Positions 1 to 10,248 are shown, numbered from the stretch's first letter. The stretch is 64,000 nucleotides of DNA from Chitinophaga sp. Ak27 (GCF_012726295.1 NZ_JABAOB010000002.1:372001-436000); one strand, 5' to 3'. The notes: generated by a model from the letters alone, not told the origin. Numbers and translations are program-made.

Positions 1-1
1 T

Positions 2-745
2 TACTACAGTGTAGCCTTTATGTTAGCAATCCTGGCAGCCTATATGGTGCTCGACCGGGTTTTCCGTCGGGAGCGGGTACCGCCCGGCACGCTCGATCGC
101 CTGCTGGTATACATGGTCACAGGAACCTTGTTAGGCGCACGTTTGGGACATTGTCTTTTTTATGAGGCAGCCTATTACAAAACCCATCCCTGGGAAATTT
201 TCCTACCGGTTGCTTTCCATAACGGACAGATCGAATTTACGGGCTACGAGGGACTGGCCAGTCACGGTGCGGCGATCGGTATGCTGCTGGCTGCCTGGCG
301 CTTCAGCATAAAATACAGGTTATCGCTTACCTGGATACTCGACCGGCTGGCGATAATAGTACCACTGGCTGGAAGCCTTATTCGTATAGGCAATTTTTTT
401 AATGCTGAAATTATCGGGGTGCCTTCCACACTGCCCTGGGCGGTGATATTTACCCGCGTAGATGCGCAGCCCAGGCATCCGGCGCAATTGTATGAAGCGT
501 TTTGTTATGCACTTATTTTTTGCTGGCAGCGCTATCGTTACTACCAGGCGCCCCGGCCAGGGCAACTCTTTGGCAGCTTACTCCTGCTCGTATTTACCAC
601 CCGCTTTTGCATCGAATTCGTTAAAGAAAACCAGGTAGCCTTTGAAAATGGCCACCTGCTGAATATGGGACAGATCCTGAGCCTTCCGCTTGTATTCCTG
701 GGTATTTATTTTTTAAAATTTTATAAAGTATATGGAGAGAGATAA
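2..745 (+). CDS. lgt: Prolipoprotein diacylglyceryl transferase, 5' partial
   Basis: Lgt transfers a diacylglyceryl group from phosphatidylglycerol to the lipobox cysteine of prolipoproteins in the inner membrane, the first step of lipoprotein maturation. The frame is already open at the left edge (YYSVAF precedes the first Met at 20), so the N-terminus lies outside the window; about 247 residues are visible against the usual 260-290. Counting from the Met at 20, the Lgt signature is RIGNFFNAEIIG at 122-133, followed by RHPAQLYEA and a C-terminal RPGQLF...CIEFVKENQ block, with several hydrophobic membrane segments. The last 14 nt overlap the next gene, so the two are probably co-transcribed. 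The product would serve SusD and the other lipoproteins found in this window. Confidence 0.93.
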   Translation, partial: YYSVAFMLAILAAYMVLDRVFRRERVPPGTLDRLLVYMVTGTLLGARLGHCLFYEAAYYKTHPWEIFLPVAFHNGQIEFTGYEGLASHGAAIGMLLAAWRFSIKYRLSLTWILDRLAIIVPLAGSLIRIGNFFNAEIIGVPSTLPWAVIFTRVDAQPRHPAQLYEAFCYALIFCWQRYRYYQAPRPGQLFGSLLLLVFTTRFCIEFVKENQVAFENGHLLNMGQILSLPLVFLGIYFLKFYKVYGER

Positions 746-1676
746 ACGGATAAAAGTCTATATTATCACCGGTTTCCTGGGAGCGGGCAAAACAACTATC
801 CTGAATAGCTTACTGCAACAGTTTACAGGCTCCCGTAATGTCGTGATCGAAAATGAGGTAGGCAAAGTGAATATTGATGCGAGCCTGATCGATGCTAAAA
901 TTGATCAGCTCTATGAGCTTACGAGCGGCTGCATTTGTTGCTCACTCGACAACGACCTATTGGAAGTGCTGGGCAATATACTAGGCCAGGAGCAGCGCCC
1001 GGACCATGTTTTCATAGAAACCACCGGCATCGCCGACACCGGCAATATCATCGGAATGTTTCATATACCAGATGTGCAACGTCATTACAAGCTGGAATGC
1101 ACCGTTTGTGTAGTGGATGCAGAAAATATCTTTGAACGCCTGCAACAGGCGCCGGAAGCCGGTAAGCAAGTGGCTGCAGCGGATGTGATCATCGTCAATA
1201 AAATTCAACAACTGCCGGTACCTCAGCTCGTTTATTTGTCGCAGCAGCTGGAGCAGATGAATCCACTGGCTTTCATTACCACCTCCGAAAAGGGATCTAT
1301 TTCCCTAAAAGACCTGCAGTTCCGGGAAAAGCCTTTACCTGCAAAGGAGCGCACCGCTCCTCTAAAACAGCCTCATAAGATCAATACTGTTTTATTTGAA
1401 TCGCCTATCGCCTTCGATCTGAACATGTTTGTGTTTGTGCTTGATTTTTACTGTAACGCCTATCCTGAGCAGTTGTACCGTATCAAAGGATATATCCGGG
1501 TCTGCAACAGTAAAGAAAAAATGCTGGTACAATCTACCGGTCGGTACCTGCATATTGTATCAGCAGGAGAGTGGGAAGATGAAAGCCCTTCTTCGACTTT
1601 GGTATTTATAGGTCGCGAGTTGAAATCGGCTACTATTCAGCGCATACTGGCGCCTGCGCAGAAAGAAAAAATATAG
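732..1676 (+). CDS. CobW/COG0523-family G3E GTPase (putative metallochaperone)
   Basis: This is a G3E GTPase of the COG0523 group (CobW, YjiA, ZNG1), proteins that bind GTP and a metal, often zinc, and insert it into client enzymes. A Walker A motif GFLGAGKT lies at residues 14-21. The family's metal-binding CxCC motif is C67-I-C69-C70, followed by SLDNDLL. ETTGIAD (switch/Walker B region) and VNKIQ (G4-like) follow. The C-terminal region (about 215-310) fits the CobW C-terminal domain. The start overlaps lgt by 14 nt. Length 314 aa is normal. No Zur box or client gene is obvious nearby, so the metal and the client are unknown. Confidence 0.88.
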   Translation: MERDKRIKVYIITGFLGAGKTTILNSLLQQFTGSRNVVIENEVGKVNIDASLIDAKIDQLYELTSGCICCSLDNDLLEVLGNILGQEQRPDHVFIETTGIADTGNIIGMFHIPDVQRHYKLECTVCVVDAENIFERLQQAPEAGKQVAAADVIIVNKIQQLPVPQLVYLSQQLEQMNPLAFITTSEKGSISLKDLQFREKPLPAKERTAPLKQPHKINTVLFESPIAFDLNMFVFVLDFYCNAYPEQLYRIKGYIRVCNSKEKMLVQSTGRYLHIVSAGEWEDESPSSTLVFIGRELKSATIQRILAPAQKEKI

Positions 1677-1732
1677 CAGATCTGCCGGTTATGGAAAATT
1701 TATAGAAATGCATCTTTTCTAAAACTATTCAT

Positions 1733-2527
1733 ATGTCGATAGCCCGGATATATTCATTATTGTTTGCCATCCTTATCAGTACAGCCGCTTTTTCTCAAGC
1801 CAGGACGGTATCCGCCATCCCGCTGCCAGCGGGATATAAACGCCTTGCGCAACCAGCTGGTTCCTTTGGCGCCTGGTTACGATTGCTGCCATTAAAGAAA
1901 GATAACCGGGTATATCTCTATAATGGGCAGTTAAAACAAAACCAACAGGCGCAATATGCAGTAATTGATATTTCCGTGGGTACAAAAAATTTGCAGCAAT
2001 GCGCAGATGCGGTAATACGGCTGCGGGCAGAGTATTTATTTGCCAGCGAACGGCTGGAAAAAATTGCATTTCATGCTACCAGTGGTACGCTGATGGATTA
2101 TAATGGATGGAGTAAAGGCGACCGGTGGATTTTAAAGAACAACCAGCTGCAACGAAAGCAAATGGCATCGCCTTGCAGCGGACATGCCTGCCTGATGTCG
2201 TACCTGGAAACGGTATTTTCCTGGGCAGGCACGCTTTCGCTCAGCAGGGAGCTGGTATCGGTAAAGGATACACGAAAACTATTGCCTGGCGATGTGTTTA
2301 TTAAAGGAGGTAGTCCGGGGCATGCGGTGATAGTGGCAGACGTAGCAGAAGACGCGGCTGGTAACCGGATTTTTCTCCTGGCACAAAGTTACATGCCTGC
2401 CCAGGATATACATATTTTAAAGAACCCGGCAGCTGCCTCTCCCTGGTTCACAGCAGGATTCACTGGCAAGTTGCTGACCCCGGAATGGATATTTGATACC
2501 AGTGAATTATCGCGGTTTCCGGGATGA
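1733..2527 (+). CDS. Exported DUF4846 domain protein
   Basis: The protein has an N-terminal signal peptide (SLLFAILISTAAFSQA) and then a region I recognise as DUF4846, an exported family of unknown function common in Bacteroidota. Two blocks look functionally important: SPCSGHACLMSYLETV near residue 145 and PGDVFIKGGSPGHAVIV near 185. A Cys early and a Gly-His-Ala later is reminiscent of the NlpC/P60-CHAP cysteine peptidase layout, but I infer no activity from that. It follows the GTPase gene by 56 nt and converges on the SusCD operon. Length 264 aa. Confidence 0.75.
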   Translation: MSIARIYSLLFAILISTAAFSQARTVSAIPLPAGYKRLAQPAGSFGAWLRLLPLKKDNRVYLYNGQLKQNQQAQYAVIDISVGTKNLQQCADAVIRLRAEYLFASERLEKIAFHATSGTLMDYNGWSKGDRWILKNNQLQRKQMASPCSGHACLMSYLETVFSWAGTLSLSRELVSVKDTRKLLPGDVFIKGGSPGHAVIVADVAEDAAGNRIFLLAQSYMPAQDIHILKNPAAASPWFTAGFTGKLLTPEWIFDTSELSRFPG

Positions 2528-2536
2528 TCATTACAC

Positions 2537-2563
2537 AAAAAAAGGGGCGCACGATGCGCCCCT
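2537..2563 (-). terminator. Rho-independent terminator of the SusCD/phosphoesterase operon
   Basis: A perfect 9-bp stem (AGGGGCGCA at 2543-2551, TGCGCCCCT at 2555-2563) with a 3-nt loop is followed on the minus strand by a run of seven T. It lies 24 nt past the stop of the metallophosphoesterase gene, so it should end the minus-strand operon. Confidence 0.85.
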
Positions 2564-2587
2564 GGATACAAAATACCATAATCGCTG

Positions 2588-3484
2588 TTACCAGTGATGT
2601 GGAATGTAGTCATTTTCCACACTGCCATCTGCGTACAAACGGAGGATAGCATAGCCGGGAGGTGTTTCCAGGTAATAGCCTTCGCCGGCAGATTCCTTAT
2701 CGCCCTTGCCCCACCAGAAGCCGCTCATAGCGCCGTTGCAGCAGTAACGGATATCGTTATAAACAGCGTTGTCGGCCAGGTGGTTATGGCCGCTGAGGCA
2801 TACCTTTACTTTGTCGCGGTGCTGGAAAAACAGGGTCTTTAACCGCTGATGGTCGCCATGTCCGCCGCCTACCAGCATGGGGGTAACACCCAGGATAGGA
2901 TAATGCGACATCACGAGGGTAGGAGTGCCAGCTGGCAATGCCTGCAGATCCTTTTCCAGCCATTGGTATTGTTCTTCATCCAGGGAGGTTTTGTCGTTGT
3001 TACCGTCCAGGATAATGAAGTGCCAGCCTTTGCGGGTAAAGCTATAGTAGCGGTGCGGTATTTTCAGGCGTTTTACTACGTAGTCCTTTCCATACATACT
3101 GTCGTCTTTGGAAGGCGCTTTCCACCACATATCGTGGTTGCCCAGGCAGCTATGCACCTCGTAGGATTTGAGGCTGCTGACACAGTCATCCCAGATGCTC
3201 CAGAGTTGTGTTACGCGGTCGCGTACCACGTTGTCATACGAGGCATCAAAGATGGAGTCGCCGCCATTGAGGAAGAAATCGATTTTTTTCTTTTTGATTT
3301 CTTCCAGGCATTTTTTGAATCGCGCTGGCGCGTCGAGGTCTTCGCGTATATGCACATCTGTGATATGCGCCACGGTCAGCACCGGGCTGCGCTTGCTGTT
3401 GTCGGCGGCTTTAACGGCAGCCGGCCCCAGGAGGGTACCGGCTGCAAGTAAGCCTGAATGTTTTAAAATGTCTCTTCTATTCAT
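2588..3484 (-). CDS. Exported calcineurin-like metallophosphoesterase
   Basis: This is a calcineurin-like dinuclear-metal phosphoesterase. It has a Tat-like leader (MNRRDILKHSGLLAAG) and the full set of metal motifs: D43-x-H45, GGD around 74-76, GNHD at 115-118, SHYP near 195 and GHNH near 230. The length of 298 aa is typical. The start is 8 nt past the susD stop, so it is the third gene of the SusC-SusD operon and presumably acts in the periplasm on a phosphoester released from, or attached to, the imported substrate. The substrate cannot be told from sequence. A strong terminator follows. Confidence 0.88.
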   Translation of the reverse strand: MNRRDILKHSGLLAAGTLLGPAAVKAADNSKRSPVLTVAHITDVHIREDLDAPARFKKCLEEIKKKKIDFFLNGGDSIFDASYDNVVRDRVTQLWSIWDDCVSSLKSYEVHSCLGNHDMWWKAPSKDDSMYGKDYVVKRLKIPHRYYSFTRKGWHFIILDGNNDKTSLDEEQYQWLEKDLQALPAGTPTLVMSHYPILGVTPMLVGGGHGDHQRLKTLFFQHRDKVKVCLSGHNHLADNAVYNDIRYCCNGAMSGFWWGKGDKESAGEGYYLETPPGYAILRLYADGSVENDYIPHHW

Positions 3485-3492
3485 ACGATGGT

Positions 3493-5292
3493 TTATTCCC
3501 AGCCAAAAATCTGCTTCAGGTTTGGATTCAATGCTACCTGGGTATAAGGAATAGGACGGTAATAGAACTTAGGTTCTGTAAACGTGCGTGCGGCGGTTTC
3601 TGTTACTATAGCACCGCCCGCAGTACCATTTTTCAGGTATACCGTTACGTTTTCTCCTATATTACCAGCTTTGTAATAAATCAGCGAAATTCCCAGGGAA
3701 TTTTTCTCCTTTTTATCTTCTGCTGGAATATCCTGGCTCTGATCTATCAAAATAATATCCTCAATACCATCGCCGGTCATGTCATATTTGCCCAGGCCGG
3801 GGAAGTACATGCCTTCTGGTATTTTTTCCAGCACCTTGCCCGCATGCCATCTCATCAGGTCATCGAAGCGATAGCCTTCGAGGGCAAATTCAACTCTTCT
3901 TTCGCGGCGGATTTCCAGGATAACGCCTTTCATTGGTCCGGTTACGTCGGGGTACTTGGTTGCCAGTATCGGATCGGGATTGGCATTACTGAGTGCCAGG
4001 TTCATGGAAGGTATACCAGCACGGGCGCGTACCAGGTTTACTGATTGATCAAGGTCGCCCTGCGTGAGGTTATTTAGTTCTGCCTTTGCTTCTGCATAGG
4101 TAAGCAGGGCCTCCGCATAACGATAAACCGGGAAATCTATACTGCCGGAGATACTGTTATCAGTGGTGTTGAAATAACCTTTTACCTGGTGGTAACCGGT
4201 AAAATTTTTATTCAGGCGTTGAATGTAGGGCGCGTTATCTCCTGCACGTTTAAACCCGGGAGCGGCCAGTGTTTGCGCCATGCGGGGATCCCTGTTTTGA
4301 AACTCCTGTGTATACTGGAGTTTGTCGTAGCCGGGGAGGTCGGTAAAGCGCGTGCCGTCTTTCATCAGGTACGTCTGCACCAGGTCGCGGGAAGGTGATT
4401 GTTCATAATCACCAAATACGTAACCGTTAATATTACCACTTGCGCCTTTTACATAATCATAAGGGTGAGCCAGTATCACTTCGCCTATCCTTGTCAGGTC
4501 CTGGCTGTTAAACAGTGCAGCGTAGTCGCTCGCCGGAGAGCCGGTATTATAAATGGTGAATTTGCCCGAATTCATAATGTCCTGTGCCTGCGCCCGCGCA
4601 GTATCCAGGAATCGCCCAGCTGTTGATTGCAGGTTTAATTCCGGATGATATTTACGGTAAGTGCCTTCGTAGAGGGCGATGCGGGCATACAACATTTTTA
4701 CCGCCCAAAGGTTAGGTGTACCGGCAGGTACTTTTTCGCGCACATGCTGAGCGGCAAAAGACAAGTCGGCCATCATGCTATCCACCACCACGGTGCGTGG
4801 ATCCCGGGCTTTATACATATCCTGGTTATCCGGGAGCAAAGTTTTTCCATACCAGGGCACATCAGAGAAGCGGCTGATTTTACCGAAATAGAAAATAGCG
4901 CGATAATACCTAGCCAGGCCGGCGTAATGATCCTTTACTTCCTGGGTAGCATCGGCTCCGCTGTAACGATCGAGGAAGAAATTGATATTACGCAGCCTGC
5001 TCCAATCTCCCCAACCACTGGTAATGGTTTGAGAACTTGGGTGGCCAGTCATCATGTTTTTTATTTCCAGTGATGCAGTGGTAGCAGTGTTATCACTACT
5101 TTGATCTCCGATGTACTGCCAGGTATCTGACAGGCTAAGCAGGCCGTTAACATACAGTGACAGGTCTGTTTCCGATTTAAAAAACAGGTCTGCAGCTATT
5201 TGATCCTGGGGATACCGGTTCAGGAAATCTTTTTTACAGGAAGCGCCCAGCAATAGCGCTCCAAGAATAATATGGTACTTAAATTTTTTCAT
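3493..5292 (-). CDS. SusD/RagB-family nutrient-binding outer membrane lipoprotein
   Basis: SusD-type lipoproteins form the lid over a SusC TonB-dependent channel and capture its ligand at the cell surface. The N-terminus has a lipobox (LLLGASC, Cys19) and the family start KKDFLNRYPQDQI. The C-terminal blocks (EIRRERRVEFALEGYRFDDLMRW; YRPIPYTQVALNPNLKQ) are classic for SusD/RagB. Length 599 aa is in range. It lies 25 nt downstream of susC. Ligand unknown; the downstream phosphoesterase suggests a phosphorylated compound, which is inference. Confidence 0.92.
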   Translation of the reverse strand: MKKFKYHIILGALLLGASCKKDFLNRYPQDQIAADLFFKSETDLSLYVNGLLSLSDTWQYIGDQSSDNTATTASLEIKNMMTGHPSSQTITSGWGDWSRLRNINFFLDRYSGADATQEVKDHYAGLARYYRAIFYFGKISRFSDVPWYGKTLLPDNQDMYKARDPRTVVVDSMMADLSFAAQHVREKVPAGTPNLWAVKMLYARIALYEGTYRKYHPELNLQSTAGRFLDTARAQAQDIMNSGKFTIYNTGSPASDYAALFNSQDLTRIGEVILAHPYDYVKGASGNINGYVFGDYEQSPSRDLVQTYLMKDGTRFTDLPGYDKLQYTQEFQNRDPRMAQTLAAPGFKRAGDNAPYIQRLNKNFTGYHQVKGYFNTTDNSISGSIDFPVYRYAEALLTYAEAKAELNNLTQGDLDQSVNLVRARAGIPSMNLALSNANPDPILATKYPDVTGPMKGVILEIRRERRVEFALEGYRFDDLMRWHAGKVLEKIPEGMYFPGLGKYDMTGDGIEDIILIDQSQDIPAEDKKEKNSLGISLIYYKAGNIGENVTVYLKNGTAGGAIVTETAARTFTEPKFYYRPIPYTQVALNPNLKQIFGWE

Positions 5293-5317
5293 GTTGTAAT
5301 GTTTAAATGGTCCGGTG

Positions 5318-8300
5318 TTACAGATCGAGGTTTAGTCCTATGGCATATTTGCGCTGGTAAGGATAAGCCCAGCCGTAACCATCTATAATAGCTTCCGGAT
5401 CTACGTATTTTTTGATGGCGGAAAATTCGAAGATATTTTCGCCGGAAGCATAGATGCGCAGACGATTAATGTGATAACGTTTAGTCAGCGATGCAGGTAA
5501 TGTATAGCCGATGGTCACATTCTTGATACGCAGGTAGGCAGCATTGAGCAGGTATTTGGTTTGTGGCAGATCCAGTCCTTTACCGTAGTTGTTATCTGCC
5601 AGCCAGGCTTGCATAACAGGATAGTAAGAGTTGGTATTAGCATCTGCCAGTCCCGCTTTGATATAAGATGCGCTGTGCTGTGCACGGGTTGCTTCATTAT
5701 CTGCAGTAGCGCGATAGAAGTCCAGGTTCCATGGATAAACGTTCGCATAAGGCTGCTGGAGCGGGCCCCAGAACAGGTAATGGTGTGGATAATAATCCAT
5801 TTTGGCGATTCCCTGCATGAATACAGAGAGGTCAATACCATTCCAGTTCATGTCCAGGTTGATACCATAACGATAATGCGGACTAGTATTACCAATTACT
5901 TTCAGGTCTTTAGGATCTTTGGCGGAAATACCTTGTTCTATTTTACCGTTTCCATCCAGGTCTTTGTATTTTGGCCAGCCTTGTACGATGTCCAGGGCGC
6001 CCCATGGAACAATGTTTGATTCATCCAGTGTTTTTACATCGTCTTTACTTTTGAAATAACCATCGTTGGTTAAGCCCCAGATTTCGCCGAAGGTTTGCCC
6101 GGAGTAATATTTGCCGCTGAATAATTGCTGGTCATTTTTATAGCGGGTGATTTTAGTTTTATCGTCAGATAGTGTCACCTTAATTCCAAAATTGAAAGGT
6201 TTGGAAGCCACATTGAAATTATTGCGATAGCCGAGCATCAACTCCCATCCACGGGTAGATAAGTCAGCTGCATTTTGCATGGGGGCAGCGGTACCCAGTA
6301 CGCCGGGAAGCTCCTGTCCTGGTGCTAACATACCGGTGGTATTGCGCACAAAGTAATCGAATGACCCCTGGAAGCGGTTATCCAGGATACCAAAATCGGT
6401 ACCTACGTTGCTGGTCGTTACCATTTCCCAGGTATAGGTAGATGGATCCACTTTGAGTAATGGTGCGCCGGTAATGATGGTTTGATTGAGATTACCGTCT
6501 ATCAGGTAGGAGGATTTTCCTGTTGGAAGATTAAATTGATAACCGAAGTTGGAAACATTCTGATTACCCAGGCTACCGTAAGAACCTCTAAATTTAAGCA
6601 CGGATATCAGCGGGAAATTTTTGATGAATTTTTCCTCGCTGGCGATCCAGGCTGCAGATACGGAAGGGAAGAATCCTACACGGTTGGTGGAAGGGAAACG
6701 GGAAGACGCATCGGAGCGGCCATTGGCCTCTATAATATAACGATCTTTGAAAGTGTAGTTAATTCTTCCAAAGAGACTTCTGATGGCATAGGAATCATAA
6801 ACACCACTCACTAAAGGAGCGCCACTGGTTAGTGATAAATATGGCAGCGCTGGAGAGATGATATCTTTCTGGCTGGCATTAATGGCCTGGGATTCGTAGT
6901 TCTCCTGGTTATAACCAGCCATGAGGGTAATCGTATGATGTTGGGCGAAGGTTTTATGGTAGTTGGCGTAGAGGTCAAAAACATCCTGTTTTCTATAGGC
7001 ATTATTTTCTGTTACTGAGCTGCTACCTTCCTGGCGTATATCTTTAGGACCATACCCGATCTTATAGTAGTTCTGGTCTACATGGTATTTCCATAATTCC
7101 CTCTTGAAACTTGCATCTCCGGTGATCTGCAGGTCGTTGTTGAGGAAGGAGGCCACTCCTCTCACTACATCCTGGAAGCCGAAGCGGGTGGTAACATTGC
7201 GTCCGCCATCTACCAGTTGGGCTGCCAGGCGTCCGGCGCCGGTATTGGCCCAGGTACCATCCGGGTTTACCGCCACCTGTGTAGGGTTTAAGTAATATAC
7301 GTCGGTAATGTTATAGGTAGGCCCATCGCCCTTTGTTTGATAAATGCTCAGGTTATTATCCACCTGTAACCAGCTGATAGGTTTTATATTGATTTTGGCG
7401 CGCATGCCGGTGCGGCCCCAATCATCTTTCGATAGTTTATTTAACCCGTTTTCTTTGGTGTAGTCGGCTGACAGCAGGTAGCTGATCGGCATTTTTTTAG
7501 CTGTTTCGGCGCTACCACTCAGTGTTATGCTATGGTTCTGGGAGAAATTATTTTTACTGAAGAAGTAGTTATTCCAGTTGTTGCTGCCCATATAAGCCCA
7601 TTTGGAGGGGTCGCTGGGATCAATACGGGTATCAGGCAAAGAAGGATTATCAGATCTTTCTTTGGCCCATTTATAATACTCGTCAGAGAAGTTAACATAA
7701 TCCCATGGCGTGTTATTGGTAGATGTTTCCAGCACACGGGAATAGATATATGGATCTGTTACAGGATCGGGCATTACTGTGCGGCGCGACATCGCAAAGT
7801 AATTGCTGTAGCTCACGGTTTGTTTGCCGCCGGTGGTACCTTGCTTGGTAGTAATCAGGATCACGCCAAAAGAAGCCCTGGCACCGTAGATAGCAGCAGA
7901 GGCAGCATCGCGTAAAACGGAAATAGACAAGATGTCTGTCGGATTAAGTCGCATCATGTCATCAGTCGTGGCAGTAATACCATCAATGATGATCAATGGT
8001 TGCACCATCCCGTTGGAAGAAGCGATGGTGGCTACGCCACGAATATTGATGTTGGGAACCTGTCCGGGTTTGCCGCCACCGTAGCTGATATTCAGCCCTG
8101 GGCTTAACCCTTGCAGGCCTTGCATTACGTTGGCAATAGGGCGTTCAGCCAGCTGTTTACCGGCAATCTGGTCGATGGCGCCGGTTACGTTGATCTTTTT
8201 CTGGGTACCATAACCTACCACAATTACTTCCTCCATGGAATTTTTTGAAGGTTCCAGGGTGATAGTCAATGTTTCCCGGCCATTCACAGATACTTCCTGT

Positions 8301-8848
8301 TGATCAAAGCCAACATAGGAAATCTGCAGGATGGCATTTTCCGGTACTTTTAATTCAAAGTTTCCTTTATCGTTGGTAACAGTGCCGATAGTAGTGTTTT
8401 TCAGCCGTACGCTTACACCCGGCAAAGCTTCGCCAGCGGGGTTTACCACCCGGCCTTTTACCACAACGTCCTTGCTGGCAGCACCTGCTGGCGAAATCAC
8501 GATCAGGTTATCCGACATTTTCCGGAACCCAAGGGAGGTATTGTTAAGTATTTTATCCAACACTGAGTCGATACTCCAGTCTTTGGCATCCAACGATATT
8601 TTATGGTTGGCCGGGAGATTGTCGTCATTATAAACAAACCGGTAATGGCTGTTTTTTTCTAACAGGACCAGCGCCTTCTCCAGCTGTACCTGCGTAAGTT
8701 TCACCGTAATGGTAGATTGTGAATGGACCGATGCGCTTACATGCAAACAGGCAACGGTCATCAGCAGCATTGAAAGCTTCATAAAAATTAACAGTTTATA
8801 CAGCTTCCGTCCGGGCGGAAGCCAATTGCCCACTGTACTTTTTTTCAT
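5318..8848 (-). CDS. SusC/RagA-family TonB-dependent transporter with STN domain
   Basis: This is the outer membrane channel of a SusCD importer. After a long signal region (residues 1-44, ending in SASVHSQS) come an STN domain (about 45-95), a carboxypeptidase-D regulatory-like domain (VVKGRVVNPAGEALPGVSV, about 128-200), and the SusC plug signature EEVIVVGYGTQKKINVTGAI. A long beta-barrel region with the family ending YPYQRKYAIGLNLDL follows. An STN domain in a SusC normally relays ligand occupancy to a FecR/ECF-sigma pair, and exactly such a pair lies directly upstream. Length 1176 aa. The 227 nt between this gene and fecR contain no gene and should hold the promoter. Confidence 0.95.
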   Translation of the reverse strand: MKKSTVGNWLPPGRKLYKLLIFMKLSMLLMTVACLHVSASVHSQSTITVKLTQVQLEKALVLLEKNSHYRFVYNDDNLPANHKISLDAKDWSIDSVLDKILNNTSLGFRKMSDNLIVISPAGAASKDVVVKGRVVNPAGEALPGVSVRLKNTTIGTVTNDKGNFELKVPENAILQISYVGFDQQEVSVNGRETLTITLEPSKNSMEEVIVVGYGTQKKINVTGAIDQIAGKQLAERPIANVMQGLQGLSPGLNISYGGGKPGQVPNINIRGVATIASSNGMVQPLIIIDGITATTDDMMRLNPTDILSISVLRDAASAAIYGARASFGVILITTKQGTTGGKQTVSYSNYFAMSRRTVMPDPVTDPYIYSRVLETSTNNTPWDYVNFSDEYYKWAKERSDNPSLPDTRIDPSDPSKWAYMGSNNWNNYFFSKNNFSQNHSITLSGSAETAKKMPISYLLSADYTKENGLNKLSKDDWGRTGMRAKINIKPISWLQVDNNLSIYQTKGDGPTYNITDVYYLNPTQVAVNPDGTWANTGAGRLAAQLVDGGRNVTTRFGFQDVVRGVASFLNNDLQITGDASFKRELWKYHVDQNYYKIGYGPKDIRQEGSSSVTENNAYRKQDVFDLYANYHKTFAQHHTITLMAGYNQENYESQAINASQKDIISPALPYLSLTSGAPLVSGVYDSYAIRSLFGRINYTFKDRYIIEANGRSDASSRFPSTNRVGFFPSVSAAWIASEEKFIKNFPLISVLKFRGSYGSLGNQNVSNFGYQFNLPTGKSSYLIDGNLNQTIITGAPLLKVDPSTYTWEMVTTSNVGTDFGILDNRFQGSFDYFVRNTTGMLAPGQELPGVLGTAAPMQNAADLSTRGWELMLGYRNNFNVASKPFNFGIKVTLSDDKTKITRYKNDQQLFSGKYYSGQTFGEIWGLTNDGYFKSKDDVKTLDESNIVPWGALDIVQGWPKYKDLDGNGKIEQGISAKDPKDLKVIGNTSPHYRYGINLDMNWNGIDLSVFMQGIAKMDYYPHHYLFWGPLQQPYANVYPWNLDFYRATADNEATRAQHSASYIKAGLADANTNSYYPVMQAWLADNNYGKGLDLPQTKYLLNAAYLRIKNVTIGYTLPASLTKRYHINRLRIYASGENIFEFSAIKKYVDPEAIIDGYGWAYPYQRKYAIGLNLDL

Positions 8849-9075
8849 ACATTTGTTTTGTTGGTTAATAAATTGTTGATGGAATGTTTACCCAATACAA
8901 TGCTGTTAACCGATATTATAGCGGGGAATGGTGCGAACATTTCCCGTTTTTTTTCGGCTACGTGCTAAACATTGTTCGCTTTAAAATTTTAAATTACTGT
9001 CTGTTCAGGCGGTTTGTCTGTTTTACAAGTGAATAGAAATATATCGTGTTTGTTATCTTACAAAAAGACCAGTTA

Positions 9076-10143
9076 TTACCTGATCCATATTTTCCCTGTA
9101 TTATCTTTTTCCCAGGTAAAGGACTGGGTATTTTCCATGGCATTTAAAACCTGTTCCAGGCTTTCTGTTTCGAATACGCCAGTGAAGTATAATTTTCTTT
9201 TGTTATTGTTGTGGAAGTCTATTTCTACACCGTACCACTCTTCCAGCATGGCAACTACTTTTTCCAGCTCCAGGTGTTTGAAGGCCAGCTTGTTTTGCAC
9301 CCAGGCGGTTTCCGGGATAATACTATCCTGTACTAATGTTAATTTACTTTTTTGCAGGGCTGCCATGGCAGGGATGGAAGCTGCAGTGGCGGCTTCGGCC
9401 GTAACGGGATGAACCGGTACGGTCAGTTTCTCGTTGGGGTGTAATGCCACCACCTGTTTACTATTGTTATTTAATACTACTTCCACGGCGCCCTGTACCA
9501 GGGAGGCTACTGCACTGTCTTCCAGGGGATAGGCCCTTACATTGAAGGAAGTGCCCAACACATGCACATGAAATGCTTTGGTGTGTACGCGGAAAGGACG
9601 TTCGGCGTCGGCGGCTACTACAAAGAATGCTTCTCCCTCCAGGTGTACTTCCCGTGGGCTATGTGGTGCAAATTGTTCGGGATAATCGAGTTTACTGCCG
9701 GCATTCAACCATACCCGGGAACCATCGGGTAATAATATTTGTGAACGCATACGCTTGGCAGTAACCAGTTGTGCCAGTGGGGCTGGTTTCGGAGCTGGCC
9801 GTTGGTGCAGGAACCAGGCGCCCAGGGATACCAATACCAGCAGGCAGGCGGCTATAGCGGCGTACAGCTTCCATACCTTGCGTGGCGTAGCGGTGTCGGC
9901 TTCCGGCGCATCCTCCTGCAGGGTGGCTGCCTGCAGGCGCTGCTGATGTTTTTCCAGTAATTGCTGTACCTGGGAAGGCCCATATTGCTTGCCTGCCGGT
10001 ACCCAGTTCTGTGCAAATACTTCCCGTATATAACTGGCATCAGGATATTGTTGCAATAATTGCTGCAAAGTGGTGGCTTCTTCTGCTCTGAGCTCGCCGG
10101 CCATTTCGCGGGCCAGTAACGTATAAAGTCTTTCCTGATCCAT
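9076..10143 (-). CDS. FecR-family anti-sigma regulator
   Basis: FecR proteins span the inner membrane, hold an ECF sigma factor inactive and release it when the STN domain of the cognate transporter signals. Residues 1-90 are the cytoplasmic part, 92-111 a single membrane helix (LYAAIAACLLVLVSLGAW), then the FecR domain (ILLPDGSRVWLNAGSKLDYPEQF; REVHLEGEAFFVVA) and a C-terminal DUF4974-like end (LELEKVVAMLEEWYGVEIDF). I choose the ATG at 10143 (MDQERLYTLL) rather than the in-frame start 66 nt upstream, because the family starts there and the upstream residues look non-coding. It sits between the sigma gene and susC. Confidence 0.92.
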   Translation of the reverse strand: MDQERLYTLLAREMAGELRAEEATTLQQLLQQYPDASYIREVFAQNWVPAGKQYGPSQVQQLLEKHQQRLQAATLQEDAPEADTATPRKVWKLYAAIAACLLVLVSLGAWFLHQRPAPKPAPLAQLVTAKRMRSQILLPDGSRVWLNAGSKLDYPEQFAPHSPREVHLEGEAFFVVAADAERPFRVHTKAFHVHVLGTSFNVRAYPLEDSAVASLVQGAVEVVLNNNSKQVVALHPNEKLTVPVHPVTAEAATAASIPAMAALQKSKLTLVQDSIIPETAWVQNKLAFKHLELEKVVAMLEEWYGVEIDFHNNNKRKLYFTGVFETESLEQVLNAMENTQSFTWEKDNTGKIWIR

Positions 10144-10248
10144 AGTTCCAGATAGGCGGTAAAAGGCACCGCAACAACGGAATTTTTCCGTCCCTATAAA
10201 GAGGACCAATAAACACCTGAAAACTCCCTAAGGAAAATGAAAAAAAAT

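Noticed and set aside
2849..3451. Plus-strand open frame opposite the metallophosphoesterase gene
   Set aside because: The minus strand carries all phosphoesterase motifs; the plus frame is an antisense shadow.
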